From NCBI GenBank assembly GCA_963691815.1, contig OY829656.1, positions 8,884,752 through 8,948,751 on the forward strand: 64,000 bases of DNA, written 5' to 3'. Shown here piece by piece: positions 52,260 to 64,000 of this stretch (its first letter is position 1; every line of letters begins with the position of its first letter). A model generated the notes under the pieces. The model saw nothing but the letters and a program-made list of their open reading frames with translations, made no database searches and had not been told where the DNA came from. The translations under genes were made by a program, and so were the position numbers. This DNA is from Echiichthys vipera (Eukaryota; Chordata; Actinopteri; Perciformes; Trachinidae).

Positions 52260-54900
52260 TCAATCTCCATACTAAATGTCTACGAACCTAATCAGGATGA
52301 GCCAAATCTTTTTACAAATCTTTTTCTCAATATAGCTTGTCCCCTACTGATTATGGTTAGATCCTCCTCAACCCCTAAAACTCTATCTTCTGTGGCTATA
52401 GGCTCTCAAAAGGAATTGGCAGACCTTAATGTAATTGATATAAAACAATATTCAAGCATATTGTTTTTATTCACACGCAAGCAAAGATTACTCCCGTATC
52501 GACATATTTTATCTCCATGCAAGAAAGCAGCCTCTATTCTCGTCTTGTGAATATTTTGACAAAACTCATTCAGATCATGCCCCTCTTCTACTCCACTTAG
52601 CCAAACAGGAACAAAACAAAAAACCCAAATGCTGGAGATTTCACGTCCACCTGGTTAACGATGAGGAATTTATCAAAAAAATTTAACGCAAATTGGACTT
52701 TTTCTTAACACAAATGTGGGCTCAGCTTCCCCATCCATAATCTGGGAATCCCTCAAATCTTATATCACGGGCTATAAAGTTAGTTACTCCTCATGGAAAA
52801 AATATCAAACCAAAACCCTAGAGGCTGATATTATAGCCATTGAAAGTGAACACTCTCGCTCTCAATCCCAATACATTCTTGATCAGTTAATAGCCAACAG
52901 GGCTGAATATGAGACTCTTACAACTCAAGAGGTAGAAAAAGCGATGGTAAGATGAAGCAGCGCTTTTACCAACATGGTGACAAATCAGGAAAACTACTGG
53001 CATGGCAGATTAGAAAGGAGGAGGCTGCCATATGCATTCCTGCTATTGAGTCACTGGATGGAAGTGGTGTGGCCCATGATCCCAAACACATTAACCAGGC
53101 TTTTACAAAAACATATATTTGTCTCAGGGTGTGAAAAGCTATGATGTGGACGTTTTTTTGGACAACCTGGTATTAAGGATACCAGAAGAACCCCCTGGAC
53201 CGGATGGGTTCTCAATAGACTTCTTAAAAAATGTCCAAAAAAGATGTGTTCAATCATGCAACTGAGACCAAGAGATAACACCAAACTCTAGAGCAGGCTC
53301 TATTATAGTTCTGTTTGCAGGGACCCCATATTGTGTGGCTCATATAGACCCATCTCTCTCTTGTCAAACGGATATAAGGTGTTTCATAAAGTCATAGCTA
53401 CCCGGCTCAGTAATATAGTCTCCACTCTGGTCCACCGAGACCAGACCGGATTAATTCAAAACAGGTCACTGACCGACTGATAATGTTCGGAGGATCCTCA
53501 ATATAATGCACAGCGCAAAATCCATCGATGATCCAGTAGAGGCCATCTCACTGGACTGGAGACGGCTTTCAATTGCATCAAGGGGGAATATCTCTTTAAG
53601 TTTTGGGTCCAGATCTGTTACACATGATTAAACTCCTGTACCTTCAACTTGGACATCTATCCCCCATTCTCCGTTTTGTCAGGGGTGCCTGCTCTCACTA
53701 TTGCTCTTTGCATTAGCATTTGTGGCTTTAGCTATTGCAATAAGATCCCACCCCTCCATTACAGGGGTCAGTATGGGGGGAGTGGACCGAATCACCTTGT
53801 TATATGCAGACGATGTAATCTTATTTTTACTCCTCTCTGCCAGCTCTCATTGACTTGCTTTCCACATACAGTGGGATATCAGGATATACAGTCAATCTTT
53901 GCCTCTTAATCCTTCAGTGGAGCAATTCTCCCGAGTAAACTTTCCCTTCTCGTGGTATGCTTAGTGTACAACATATTTGGGTCTAACAATCCCCACTCAA
54001 TTGGATTGAACCTTGACCTTGAACCTTTTCAATTACAACCCTCTGTTTAAAAGGGCGGAGAGAGACCTGGACGGATGGAAGCATCCACTGATATCTTTGA
54101 AAGGGTGCGTCAACTGTATTAAAATGAATCTGCTACCCAGCTTTATATAACGCACTTTGAACAAGCTTTCATACAGCTAAAAGGAGCCTTTAAACTCACT
54201 TCAACACACTTTTTTAAATACCTACAGGTCAGACACTATATTAGCACACAACAGAATGGGCACTTAATGTCGTATGCTACCCTTTCAACTCAAGAAAGAC
54301 ATTCAAAACCCAAACAGCTTTGTATCCACAACCTACGGAAGAATGCTGGATCTCTTGACAAATGATATGTTAAAGTCCCAGGTCAGGTGGGAACAAGATC
54401 TGGAGCAGACCTTCAGGGCTAGTGAGTGGGAGGCAATATGTGCAGGAGACCTAAACTTCTATTTCAACAGCCGCCAGAAGCTCTTACAGCTTAATCTTAT
54501 CCATAGAATTTATTACACACTGGAAATACTTCACAGAATGAACAGTGCCATCTTAGAAACCTGTCCTTGTAGATGTAAGACAGATGCATATGTTGTGAAG
54601 CTGTACAAAATAAACCTTATTGGTGTCCCATTTTGGATGTATTTGAATAGGTCACAGGAGTTGAAATCCCTCACTCACCTAGACTTGCTTTATTATGGGA
54701 CATAACAGCTCTGCCAGTTGACAGGAGGAATACTTTGTGCTTTATCAAATTAGCCTTGATTGCTAGAAACAAGTTCATTGCTATCATGGGGAGGAGCAAA
54801 TGCCCCTCTCCTGTCTCTCCATGAGTGAAAGAGGTTACCTTAAATATGGCCTCAGGACAAAATATGTTCAATCTCAAAAAGAAACCTCATCTTTAGGTAA
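52260..54900 (+). mobile_element. L1-like LINE ORF2, long but decayed
   Basis: Plus-strand frames follow ORF2 order. The end of the endonuclease domain is at about 52350-52540 (ELADLNVIDI, RKQRLLPYRHILS). The linker is at about 52716-53060 (KQRFYQHGDKSGKLLAWQIR). RT block PPGPDGFSIDFLKN is near 53195 and LYADDVILFL near 53800, with catalytic YADD at 53803-53814. The post-RT segment FNYNPLFKRAERDLDGWKHP is near 54020, and a frame at 54274-54705 carries LLTNDMLKSQVRWEQDLEQT. Many frameshifts and stops break it; ORF1 and the 5' UTR are not seen. The YADD motif itself is intact. Confidence 0.85.
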
Positions 54901-57900
54901 ATTGCTGGAAAAAGGAGTAATAAACAGGAGTTCTAATAGTTCTTTGTCAGGTTACAAACATTAATATCAGCGTCTGATAAACAATAATGACACACTGCCA
55001 TTATTTATGGTAGGGCGTTCTGTTTACTTCTGTTGTCTTATCTTAGTGTATTTAGATGTGCTTTTTAAAAATAATGTTCTTTCAGCCTGATGGGACATTT
55101 TACTGACTACTGGGGTTGAAAATCGGGCTGTCAGTTGCTTATTTACACACCCAATGGTTACAGAGGAACATTATCCTTCACTTGGTTTCTGGCCACCCTG
55201 CAAATAAAAAGTCCAATCTCTGTCTGACTCTCCCTGTCTCTCTCTCTGTCTCTCTCTCACTCTCTCTCTCTAGTTTTTTTGTACATAAATAAAGACTCTA
55301 CTTCTATGAAGTCTCCACTTCATAGAATTAGGACAGCAGCACTCTCTCTTGCACAAAATCTGTTCGTTGAGCTTGCTAGCCAGCTATTGCAAGATGCAGT
55401 TAAATGTTAAACAATGATATGTGCCGCTTAACATTCTGTTACCCAACTTGATAAGTTACAGTTCATAGTTGATTTACCATAGTGATACTGGTGGTGGTCA
55501 TGTGGCTTATAATAAGCCTACATAACACAGTGGAATGGACATGGTACAATGTAACGTTACAACAACATTCAACATACTTTAATTTTAGAATGTTTTTTTT
55601 GACCACAGCCACATAATGTAGCTAAGTATGGGTATGGTATGGGTAGTCAACCTATCTAATTCTAACGTTAAGTTAACTAGCACACCTCGCAATACCGCCC
55701 CCTCTCCCCACTGCTACTGGGTAGTTAGCTTGCTTGTGTAGAGTCACTGAATACATACCAACAGTTGACTTTCTTCCACATTGTTTCATCTGTCCTCATA
55801 TGAGCCACACAATACGGGATCCTTTCTAACAGAACTGTAATAAGAGCCTGCTCTAGAGCTTGTTCTCAGTTTCATCTTTTAGAATATCTTTGATGATTTC
55901 AATACTATAAAATCACAATATTTTGAAGTGGAGAGTGAACAAAGGCAGTCAAGTTGAGTATCTCCTCGGTCATAGTAATGACAAGACGTCACGTGGGAGT
56001 CCGGCTGTTGTTTGCTTAGAAATAATTACTCTGTTATCCCCTGCCTCCAGCCTTCTGGCTTTAGCTCCATGCTTAACTCAGAGCCGTGCAAGTGTTAATG
56101 ATCTTTTCCTCTTGTTTGCAAGAAAGTTAAAAAAGGTTAAACTATGTCTTTAAAGGAACTTAGCAGAATTTACCACATTTATCAGGTTTATTTTGGCAGA
56201 AAATGCACGACATGTTTCAAGAAATCAGGTGTTGTTTTAATGTGATCATGCTGCAGGAAAGAAACGTAAAAACATGGGCAAACCACAGCCTGAGCTAAAG
56301 ATCATGTTCAGCGATTTTCAATGCATTCTCAACCAGAGTGAAGTGCTCGCCAGAGAAGAAGAGCCTAGAAAAGACCTTAATCCTCAGATGGGATTGCATC
56401 AACTGGAATTACATTTGCTCTGACAAAATCTCTAACCTGGAGGGTCAACAAGTCACTAACTCTCAAACTACTTGTGAGCCCTTGTGACTTTTTTGCTAGC
56501 CGTGGGTCATTTGTAAGTGAGCAGCATTGGGTGAAGCAAATGTTTCTGCAATAGTTTGGAGCAGAGAAAAACAAACTGAAGGTGTGAGTAAAATGGGATG
56601 GTCTCCAGTGGACTCGGATGACTCACACATCAACACATTTTAGTACAATAGCTTCAGGATGATTCCATTGTAGGTGTAATGTTTGTCTTTTTATAGCATT
56701 TTGTTTATCTCAGTCTCTGCAAGATTAACAATTCTTTGGTTTGTCAAACTACAGTACTGTATTGTTATGACATGATGGGTTTTTATATTTGTAGCAATTT
56801 TGGTTTGAAGATACAATCAAATCAATAAGCTGATAGACTGACAGGTAATGCAACCTCAATGCTATTTTGACAGGAAATTGGAAAATATTTACAGAGAGGA
56901 GTGAGAGATGAAGGGTAGAAGAAGAAGAAAATATGGTGTGGGAACCAATTATGCTTAGTGTGCTTCAACCTGCTCCACCTATGCTTACATTGGTTGTGCT
57001 AGGGTCTTTGAGTAACTTTTACAAAAATGACCCTATTAAAATTTCCCCTCTTTAAAAAAAAAAACCTCATCCTTTTAATGACCATAATCCCTTCTAGCTA
57101 TGCAAAATAAATTATATGCGTAGGGTAACATTATTTAACTGGGAAATTACATAATTCTTTCCCTCTAAAATTACTTTCTCAGCTAATGACACACCATTGC
57201 AACATGCATGTTTTGATTTATTCATCAACCTAACAACACTGTTTTGTGACATATTCTGCCATGTACACAATTATTCCAGTCATCACAGTGCCAGTGTCTG
57301 GGAACACTCGTCAAAAACAACAACAACAAAAAAAAACAATTTAATATGAACACAGCAGAAAATGAAAGGATGGAAACCTCAGGTGGAATGACAAGGCAGT
57401 CTTTGACATCTGTTCCTGTGAAAGGAAAGCAAGGACGCCACTAACAGTTTACCCCAGATACCACAGTCCCCTCCGGCAGCAGCATCTGTCTAATGAGGGT
57501 GCACAGTAGCTCCTGTGAAGCCAGACATAACAGCGCTTTGATATCTTGAGGTTTCCAACTTTTCAAGATGACACAATGTGATAAGGATGAAAAACCTCAA
57601 ATAAAATGTATGAGATGTCTTTGAGAATCTAATTCTACCAATCTTTAACCAGATGCTTCATCTCTTGCCACATTTATAAAAGTCTAGTGTTTGCATGGTG
57701 AACATCTTGATTGCATGCTTCTACTCAATGTTATTTATAGTTTCCATGGTACAACCCAAGACGTGGGCAGAGATGGACGTACAGTAGCTAAAGTTTAACG
57801 TAGTGGTTTGTACTCACTGCCAGTCAGGTGCTTCAACCAAGAACTCATCTGACATTTAAAGGAGAGCAATTGTAGTCTTACTCTGTTACAGAAAATCATT

Positions 57901-58000
57901 GTCTTAACACCTGTAAGTTGTATATTAAGAATTATAGCCTATATATGACCAGAAACCTTTGAATGTAGGGTCCAGTTTTAAAGAAGTGTTTAGACTATAA
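54900..58000. other. Intergenic, no gene recognised
   Basis: Holds a CT-rich patch at 55225-55272 and otherwise no structure I can name. No supported exon. Confidence 0.45.
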
Positions 58001-58004
58001 GACT

Positions 58005-58240
58005 GTATCAAATATGTTTTCTTCGTGACATCACTCATAGGTTTCTGATGAGCCAAAATGAAGCTCAGTTTGGGCAGTCACCATCTGGCTTCCATGAATT
58101 GGCAAATAAGCTATATGGATCAAATCTGTCTTCTTTTGTACTAGGATGTAAATATCTTTATTTCTGCTGTAAAGCATTTTAAAATCACTCACTTTTGGAG
58201 CCAGCCTCAAGTGACCATTTGAGGACTTGCCCTGGAGGTT
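58005..58240 (+). repeat. Dispersed repeat, family of 4470 and 48690
   Basis: CACTCATAGGTTTCTGATGA with GAGCCAAAATGAAGCTCAGT matches the 4590-4640 copy in reverse. TTATTTCTGCTGTAAAG near 58160 also occurs near 49505. Confidence 0.55.
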
Positions 58241-58249
58241 GCTGTTCGT

Positions 58250-61200
58250 TTAAGATTCAAATTTAAATTCCTCTTCCACTAAAAAATGTCATTTTCTTAT
58301 GTTTACATCATTGACTGCAGTGTCTTGTAAGTGAGCAAAGTGTGTCACAAGGTGTTTCCACATTCCTCTCCTGAAGAAGGACATGTCTGAGCACTCTCCA
58401 ATTTGAAATTCAAAAGGATCCTGGTCAAGGTAATAATTTGTTCATCACTAATGCATAAACCAATCGCTGTCTCATATGGAAACCTTATTCAATGGAGGAA
58501 CATCTTCGACATAACACTGGCAAAGAAACCTGAAACCTCCTGCAGAACAAACAGAAACAAATTAAATCTGCTAACTACACTGACCATTCGGATATGTCTA
58601 CTAGTAGCTGATTTTGGTACACAACTGATTCTTCATCTGAGTCGGGGTCTGGCTGTAGCCCTGTTCAGGACAGCAAAATTATAACTTAGATGCAGTGATT
58701 AGCTCCATGGGCAGGCAGCCCGGGGGTCTGTGGCAAGTTGCACCTGCATACTGTGAGCTGGCGAGCCGCCCAAGGGGCTCCAGTTCCTCGCTGCCTCCTG
58801 TCTGATGCCGATTTAAACATGTAGGCCTATGGCTGATTCTCACCATTGTGTTTGGTCATCTTGGGCAGTTTGTGCGCTTCTCTTTCACCTCGGTGCTGCT
58901 CCTCAACCCCAGGTAGAAACTGGTAGAATGTAGTAACCAAAGAGTCTCAACCTAGTACGAGCACAAGCATGAGCAGAGGCAGCCGTGGGGCCGCTGCAGA
59001 ATTTCTCAATGAGGGAGTAGATGTGCTTCCATCCCCTTTGAGTTTTTTTTTTCTTTTTTTACTTTTTATTCATGTTAAAGTTAAATATAATATAATTATT
59101 ATAATATTCTATTGTGTCATAGTATCAATAACAGCTGCTTTTTGTATCTCAGATTAGTTTACAGCCATACAGCCATGGTCAAATTATAATGGATCCCTAG
59201 ACACAGACATGTAAACTGCCCCCCATCACTTCCCCATAGGAGCGAGACACCTAGACTGAGCCGGGGGTCTACTCTTGTGGTGGCCGTCAATAAAGTTCCA
59301 TACATCTGTAGTCCGTGCTGCCCACCCTGAATGTTTGCTGTCGATGGTTCTGACTTATTGAATATACAAGGTTAAGATAAATGTTTGGCAAATACATTTT
59401 CATTTCAGAAATAATGATGTTTTAATGGTACAGACATTGTTGCCATATAGATATTGATCTTCACCTTTCCAAGTCAAGGGCAGTAGATTCCATGGCAACG
59501 ACATGGACCTAGCTCTGCAAAGCCCACACTCCTATACTTGGGAAATAAATTGTTGATGAGTGATTTCTGAGGTTTTGCAGTGAAATACATCACACAGATT
59601 GGGAGAGCAATGTCACCTTGCAACTGATTGAATTTTTTTTTTTTAAATAGATGAATTGTTTAAATGTAAAGATTGTGGTTGTCCAAATGTTGCATAATGC
59701 ATGACCATGCTAATATCCAGGCAAGTTCTACTGGCTGTGGTCAAATGTTCAATGATTGGACAAGACTGCACTCTGCAATTCTTCAGCTGCAGCTGAAACA
59801 CTCCAGAGATTTACTTCATTGCCACACAAAACAATATCTTCATCTCTACATAGTAGTTGTAAGTCATCGAATATGAATAATGTAGCTATCACACACCAGG
59901 TCCCTTGAGAGCCCGCGTCACATGGACAAATGCATGAAAGCTTTGGTTTTCAGGGGGCACCTTTAATCTGGATTCTGCTGGTGATCCAGCTCTAAGTGAT
60001 GGGTCTCGGAGCACAGCCCACATAAATCATGTATAAAACATGCACATAGCCATATAACCCTGGGTAAAATGGTTTGGTGAAAACAGCAGCGCAGCAGATG
60101 AATGAGGGCTCAGGAGGGTGTGGCAGGACAGCAGGATTCAAATGTGACAGGGAAACATATAAGGGAGAGATTCATCACCTGTCGGAGGTAAAAGGTTGAG
60201 ACCATGATGGCCTTCATGTTAGCGCCCTCATCTTTTCACCTGTCTCTTCGTCTCTGCATAAAGAATGGCATGGAGGGTCCCCTATGGAACTTCAGGGCTA
60301 TTCAGAAGATATTAAGCCTGTAACATATGACAAGGACAGAAAAGCATGGCAGGTGGCAATTATTTCCGAACTATTTCTCTGTTGATTGGCGGGATGGACG
60401 AATAGATGGACTGACTTTTAAGCAGTAATAGGATCTCAACAGTCACATGACTATACTTTATTTTCTTCTATTTTTTTGATGAACAGTCTGTAAAAGTGAA
60501 TATTCTCTCCTCTGCATTTTAATCTCCCTAATTATTATTTTTAATTATACAGTAATCCAAGACAATTTCATGGACACATTTTCAAAACTTTTCCATGACT
60601 TTTGAAGGACCCTTCAGAAAAACTGTCCACTAAACACTGTATAACAAGAACAGAACGACATAGTATAATTTGTATTTAAAAATGAAACTCACTTCAAGTA
60701 CTCCAACTACAGACACATTCAATACATTCTCTGTATTGTCTGTCAATTAATTTTTAAATACATTGCTGGATGCAAATCAGAAAAACCACAAGTATGCAGC
60801 CTACATATGACTCAAACTATATTTATACATTTCAGCCAGTTATCATACATGGAGAGACGGAATGCACAGAGAAAATTAAGAATCATATGTGGTAGTAAAC
60901 AAAACATCATGCATAGGAGGTTATGTCAACAGCTAAGAAAAATAATTTTGATATTATGTTACAATACGTGAAAGGTTATTAATGGAAGACTATTATTAAC
61001 AACAACAAACAAACAATTAATTTCATTGCACACAAAACCATTTTAATAGTTTTACTATTTCCATGACTGTAGGAACACTGATCCTAAGGCAATGGTTTCT
61101 AAATGTTTGGCTTGTGACCTCTCAAAATAAAGCAATTGTGAGTTGTGAACAGTTAGCCAAAAGTCATTTTCCTACTCACGTTCTTTTATTTCAAATGTTG

Positions 61201-61400
61201 AAAAGGCCTGATGAGGTTAAATTGTGAAGTTATTCAAAGGAAGTGAAGTACAGATGCACAGCACCACAATGCATCTGTATGAGACTCATAAGGCTTTCAA
61301 CTAAGATAATGTTATATAAAAAGCCACAAAGGCTGTGTAGGGAGGATAATAATAAATGGCCACAACATCTTTCCCTTGTTTTTTACTTCTTTTTTTTTGC
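58250..61400. other. Intergenic, no gene recognised
   Basis: No supported gene. It contains a CG-richer patch at 58710-58800 and 58970-59030 that may be repeat-derived. Confidence 0.4.
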
Positions 61401-61438
61401 ATTCATTAGAACTGAAACTAGAGACGAATACTGGCTAA

Positions 61439-61483
61439 AAGACAGGATGGCATGTAACAAAGTGTTACATGCCATCCTGTCTT
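61439..61483. repeat. Perfect 21-bp inverted repeat with 3-base loop
   Basis: AAGACAGGATGGCATGTAAC plus one more A is followed after AAG by its exact reverse complement. A further TGGC on each side pairs after a two-base bulge. Confidence 0.95.
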
Positions 61484-61499
61484 GGCCAAATTCAAACTA

Positions 61500-62640
61500 A
61501 AGCAGTCACTTTTAAACAGTTTGGGCTGCCAGGTCACATCACTTTGACCTTTAGACTTATGAGCACCCCCTGGCAACTGTAATGGTAAATGAGTAAAAAT
61601 GCACAGTAAATGAGGTTGCTAAAATGTCAATATTCCTCTGACTGTAAAACGGACCCCCATGTCTTAGAAAATCACAATACATTCGTCTTAGATATTCTTT
61701 ATTTTCCTTTATTTACTCAACCAATACAAATGCCTCCAAACAATCTCTGTGTCTTTGAAATACAATATTTATATAGGCTACTGTAGTTCCATTCATCTAA
61801 CGATCCCCATAGGGAACTCCTCTTGTTTCTTCCCCCTTCTACAGTAAGTTCAAGGGCCAGGGTCAGCGGGAGAGCAACCTCCCTGGAGGTGGAAACGAAT
61901 ACATCCATGGGCAGAAGGGATCTGTCCTACATAAGCATGCTTCAGCTGAATGGCTCGAACCTTCTCCCGTTTGAATGGTGGCCATCTACACAAGCACTAT
62001 AGCACTCCCATGTCCTACCCTGCAGCCACTGAGTATGGCACACATGTGAGATAAGATCGGATCAGCTGCTGCCTGGCTGACCGCTCCTTTAGGAGTGTGT
62101 CACCCACGCAGTGGCAAATAGGTGAGGCCTAGGGAAGGTTGTCGAGCTCCATCCATCAGAGGGGAACACCGTGGCACAGGATTCTCCATCTTGACTTGCA
62201 GCCCCAAAGGGTCCCTGAATTTTTAGACCACCCTATTTTTGTCTGTGTGAGGCTGATTAGAAAGTATAACAGCCCTAAGTGTTGCTGCGAAACGTTGAAC
62301 GTGCACTGGCAGGATTAATGTCACTTGATTTCTTCAAAGTACCTAAATAGAGATTGAATAAAAACATAATGTACTGTATGTGTTGAGTGTCAACATAGAT
62401 TCCACTGGGATCTCTTTGATTTAAAAGATGCGAGATGCTGTTAGAGACTTGAAAGATAATATCTGAATGTCTTTGTCTCATGTATGGGGGTTGATTTAAA
62501 AAAACAAAAACAAAAGACTACTCAATGGTTTAAGTTGTTGCATAAATTATCTCATACTATAATGAAAGAGCAAAAAACAGCCGATATCATCATGCAAGAT
62601 ATTCTGTGCATTCATCTGGGGCAGCTTTGGAGTCTCCAAA
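61500..62640. other. Intergenic upstream of the right-end CpG-rich patch
   Basis: No clear gene or repeat. A GC-richer part at 61840-62220 has no frame I can support. Confidence 0.4.
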
Positions 62641-63070
62641 TCAGCTGCGAGTCCATGGCGTGCGTCATTGCGCAGCGGGCGTCCAGACCATAGTGGTTAG
62701 TAGGAATCGCTGACAGAGCACAACCAGTTATTTGTGCGGGTATATGCATGCGCAAATCAGCAGGTGCTCTCTTTAACAGTCTTTAACAACACTAGATGGA
62801 AGTGACGGTTTCAACCACACAGATCTGAGGGACAATTCTTACGGTACGGACTCTTTTTCCAGGATGCGCTGACATATTCGATACGCTCACGGCGATCGGC
62901 AGATACAGGTAAAGTTCGGATTTTTAACTTTGTTACCCTGGCTGATTTTTGTTTTAATGGTGGCGTCACCTGTCAGTGTTTGCTGCGCCTCAAATTTTGG
63001 AGACGTTTGTTGTCTTTCCGTGCGCCTTTTCTCACCAGCGCGCCTTTAAATAGAGCGTACAGCGTCTAAT
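62640..63070 (+). promoter_or_regulatory. CpG-rich patch, possible promoter and non-coding first exon
   Basis: CpGs cluster here (GGCGTGCGTCATTGCGCAGCG, CACGGCGATCGGC, GCGCGCCTTT) against a CpG-poor background. A consensus donor CAG|GTAAAG stands at 62909 on the plus strand, with no long open frame before it. In mammals CFAP46 lies head-to-head with ADGRA1, so this could be the first exon of adgra1; that is inference from gene order only. Confidence 0.45.
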
Positions 63071-63186
63071 GCAGGATTCATACTTTTTTTAAAGTCCGAC
63101 AATATCCAAACATGTAAAATATGTAATACGTGTAATACGTAGTCAACAATGTTAGGCATATCTCGGGTGTTATTTAACAACATGCC

Positions 63187-63209
63187 TGCGTGTGTGTGTG
63201 TGCGCGCGC
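63187..63209. repeat. Alternating purine-pyrimidine run (GT then GC)
   Basis: A TG-rich run passes into GCGCGCGC, 23 bases of strict alternation, a sequence able to form Z-DNA. It lies about 280 bp after the possible first exon. Confidence 0.85.
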
Positions 63210-64000
63210 CCGTGTCTCCCTCCAAAATTCTGCTGCTTTCAATGATTTCTGCCCGTATAAGCTGCTGGTGCACCAGTGCATAGTTGCGGCTGTTTCTTGA
63301 AGTGGATGAGGGTTAGGAGGTTAACAAGTTGTTGCTTAACTATGCAGCCACTTAATCGCTGATTGACTTTTCCCTAAGGCCATTTTTTGGGGAAATGTGT
63401 TAAGCTCATAATAGGAGCAACATTCAGACAACTGGTCAAGCTCACCAAGACAACTTGAGCCTTTAATTGGGCTCATGGGCGATTTTAAGGATGGCAGTTA
63501 TTAAAGTGACATGAAAGTGAAGGTCCGGGATGAATTTATAGAGACCCTCAGGGTGAAGTGCAGCCTGCTGTATAGCTGTCTTTACTGGGAGACATACATG
63601 GAAAATTAATCAGGGTTAAACATTACAGCCTGTAGACATTAACAAGCCGGTCTAACCTTGTATACTGGATTGTTCTTATCCATGGGAATGCCTACATTGG
63701 CCAATCTTTTCCCAGCGGCTCTGCATCATATAAAAACAGTTAAGCCATCAAGTCAACAGACAAAATGCTCTAAGCAATGCTAGGATTCCACTGGGATAAA
63801 AACTAATTATAATCACTGTAATGCTCTGCTTGTGGTGGATTTCTGAGTCCTCCTTCAATTTCTCAAACTATATTTACCACAATGGCACTGCCTGTAATCA
63901 GTGGAATAAGCACAGATTGTAAGTCATACTTACTGGTGCAGATTTATATATTCATTGGGTATAAACAGCCAGCTGCAGATTTAGCTCTCACAGTGCAGGT
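63210..64000. other. Right edge, probable intron
   Basis: No recognised exon or repeat. If 62909 is a real donor this is intron sequence of the next gene. Confidence 0.35.

Noticed and set aside
54274..54705. Plus-strand frame of 143 residues as a separate gene
   Set aside because: It is the C-terminal part of the L1-like ORF2, not a host gene.
61439..61483. miRNA gene
   Set aside because: Arms are too short and too perfect and the loop has only three bases.

Overview
This window is vertebrate nuclear DNA, most likely from a teleost fish. It has small exons split by spliceosomal introns, long AC/GT microsatellites, and decayed copies of mobile-element families typical of fish: Tc1-like and PIF/Harbinger DNA transposons, Rex1/L2-like and L1-like LINEs, and a tRNA-headed short repeat. 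Nothing suggests bacteria, phage, an operon or a CRISPR array. The species cannot be named from the sequence alone.

Only one protein-coding gene can be firmly supported. The minus strand from 15471 down to 1516 carries the 5' part of cfap46 (cilia and flagella associated protein 46, formerly TTC40), a component of the central-pair apparatus of motile cilia. I rebuilt sixteen exons by hand. Every splice phase agrees, and together they encode residues 1-664 without a stop. The family is about 2,700 residues long, so roughly three quarters of the gene lies beyond the left edge. One intron has a GC-AG donor. One 5' splice site runs almost directly into a long UG repeat on the transcript. About 300-340 bp upstream of the ATG there is an RFX X-box next to a forkhead (FOXJ1-type) site, which fits a motile-cilium promoter.

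From 15.8 to 62.6 kb I see no functional gene. This roughly 47 kb holds mobile-element remnants and simple repeats: a Tc1-like element (17133-17918), a 257-bp MITE (19520-19776), a large foldback element (21171-21787), SINE-like copies (30245, 36498, 43545), a LINE 3' segment (34070-35466), a Harbinger transposase pseudogene (40745-41470), a Rex1/L2-like C-terminal fragment (47195-47330), a long decayed L1-like ORF2 (52260-54900) and several large microsatellites.

At the right end (about 62640-63070) CpG density rises and a consensus splice donor stands at 62909 on the plus strand. This may be the promoter and non-coding first exon of the next gene. In mammals cfap46 lies head-to-head with ADGRA1 (GPR123), so that gene is a reasonable guess, but no coding sequence here proves it.

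I did not find an undescribed biological system. The observations most worth a second look are the splice-site features of cfap46, its ciliary promoter module, the foldback element, two perfect short hairpins and the possible promoter at the right end.
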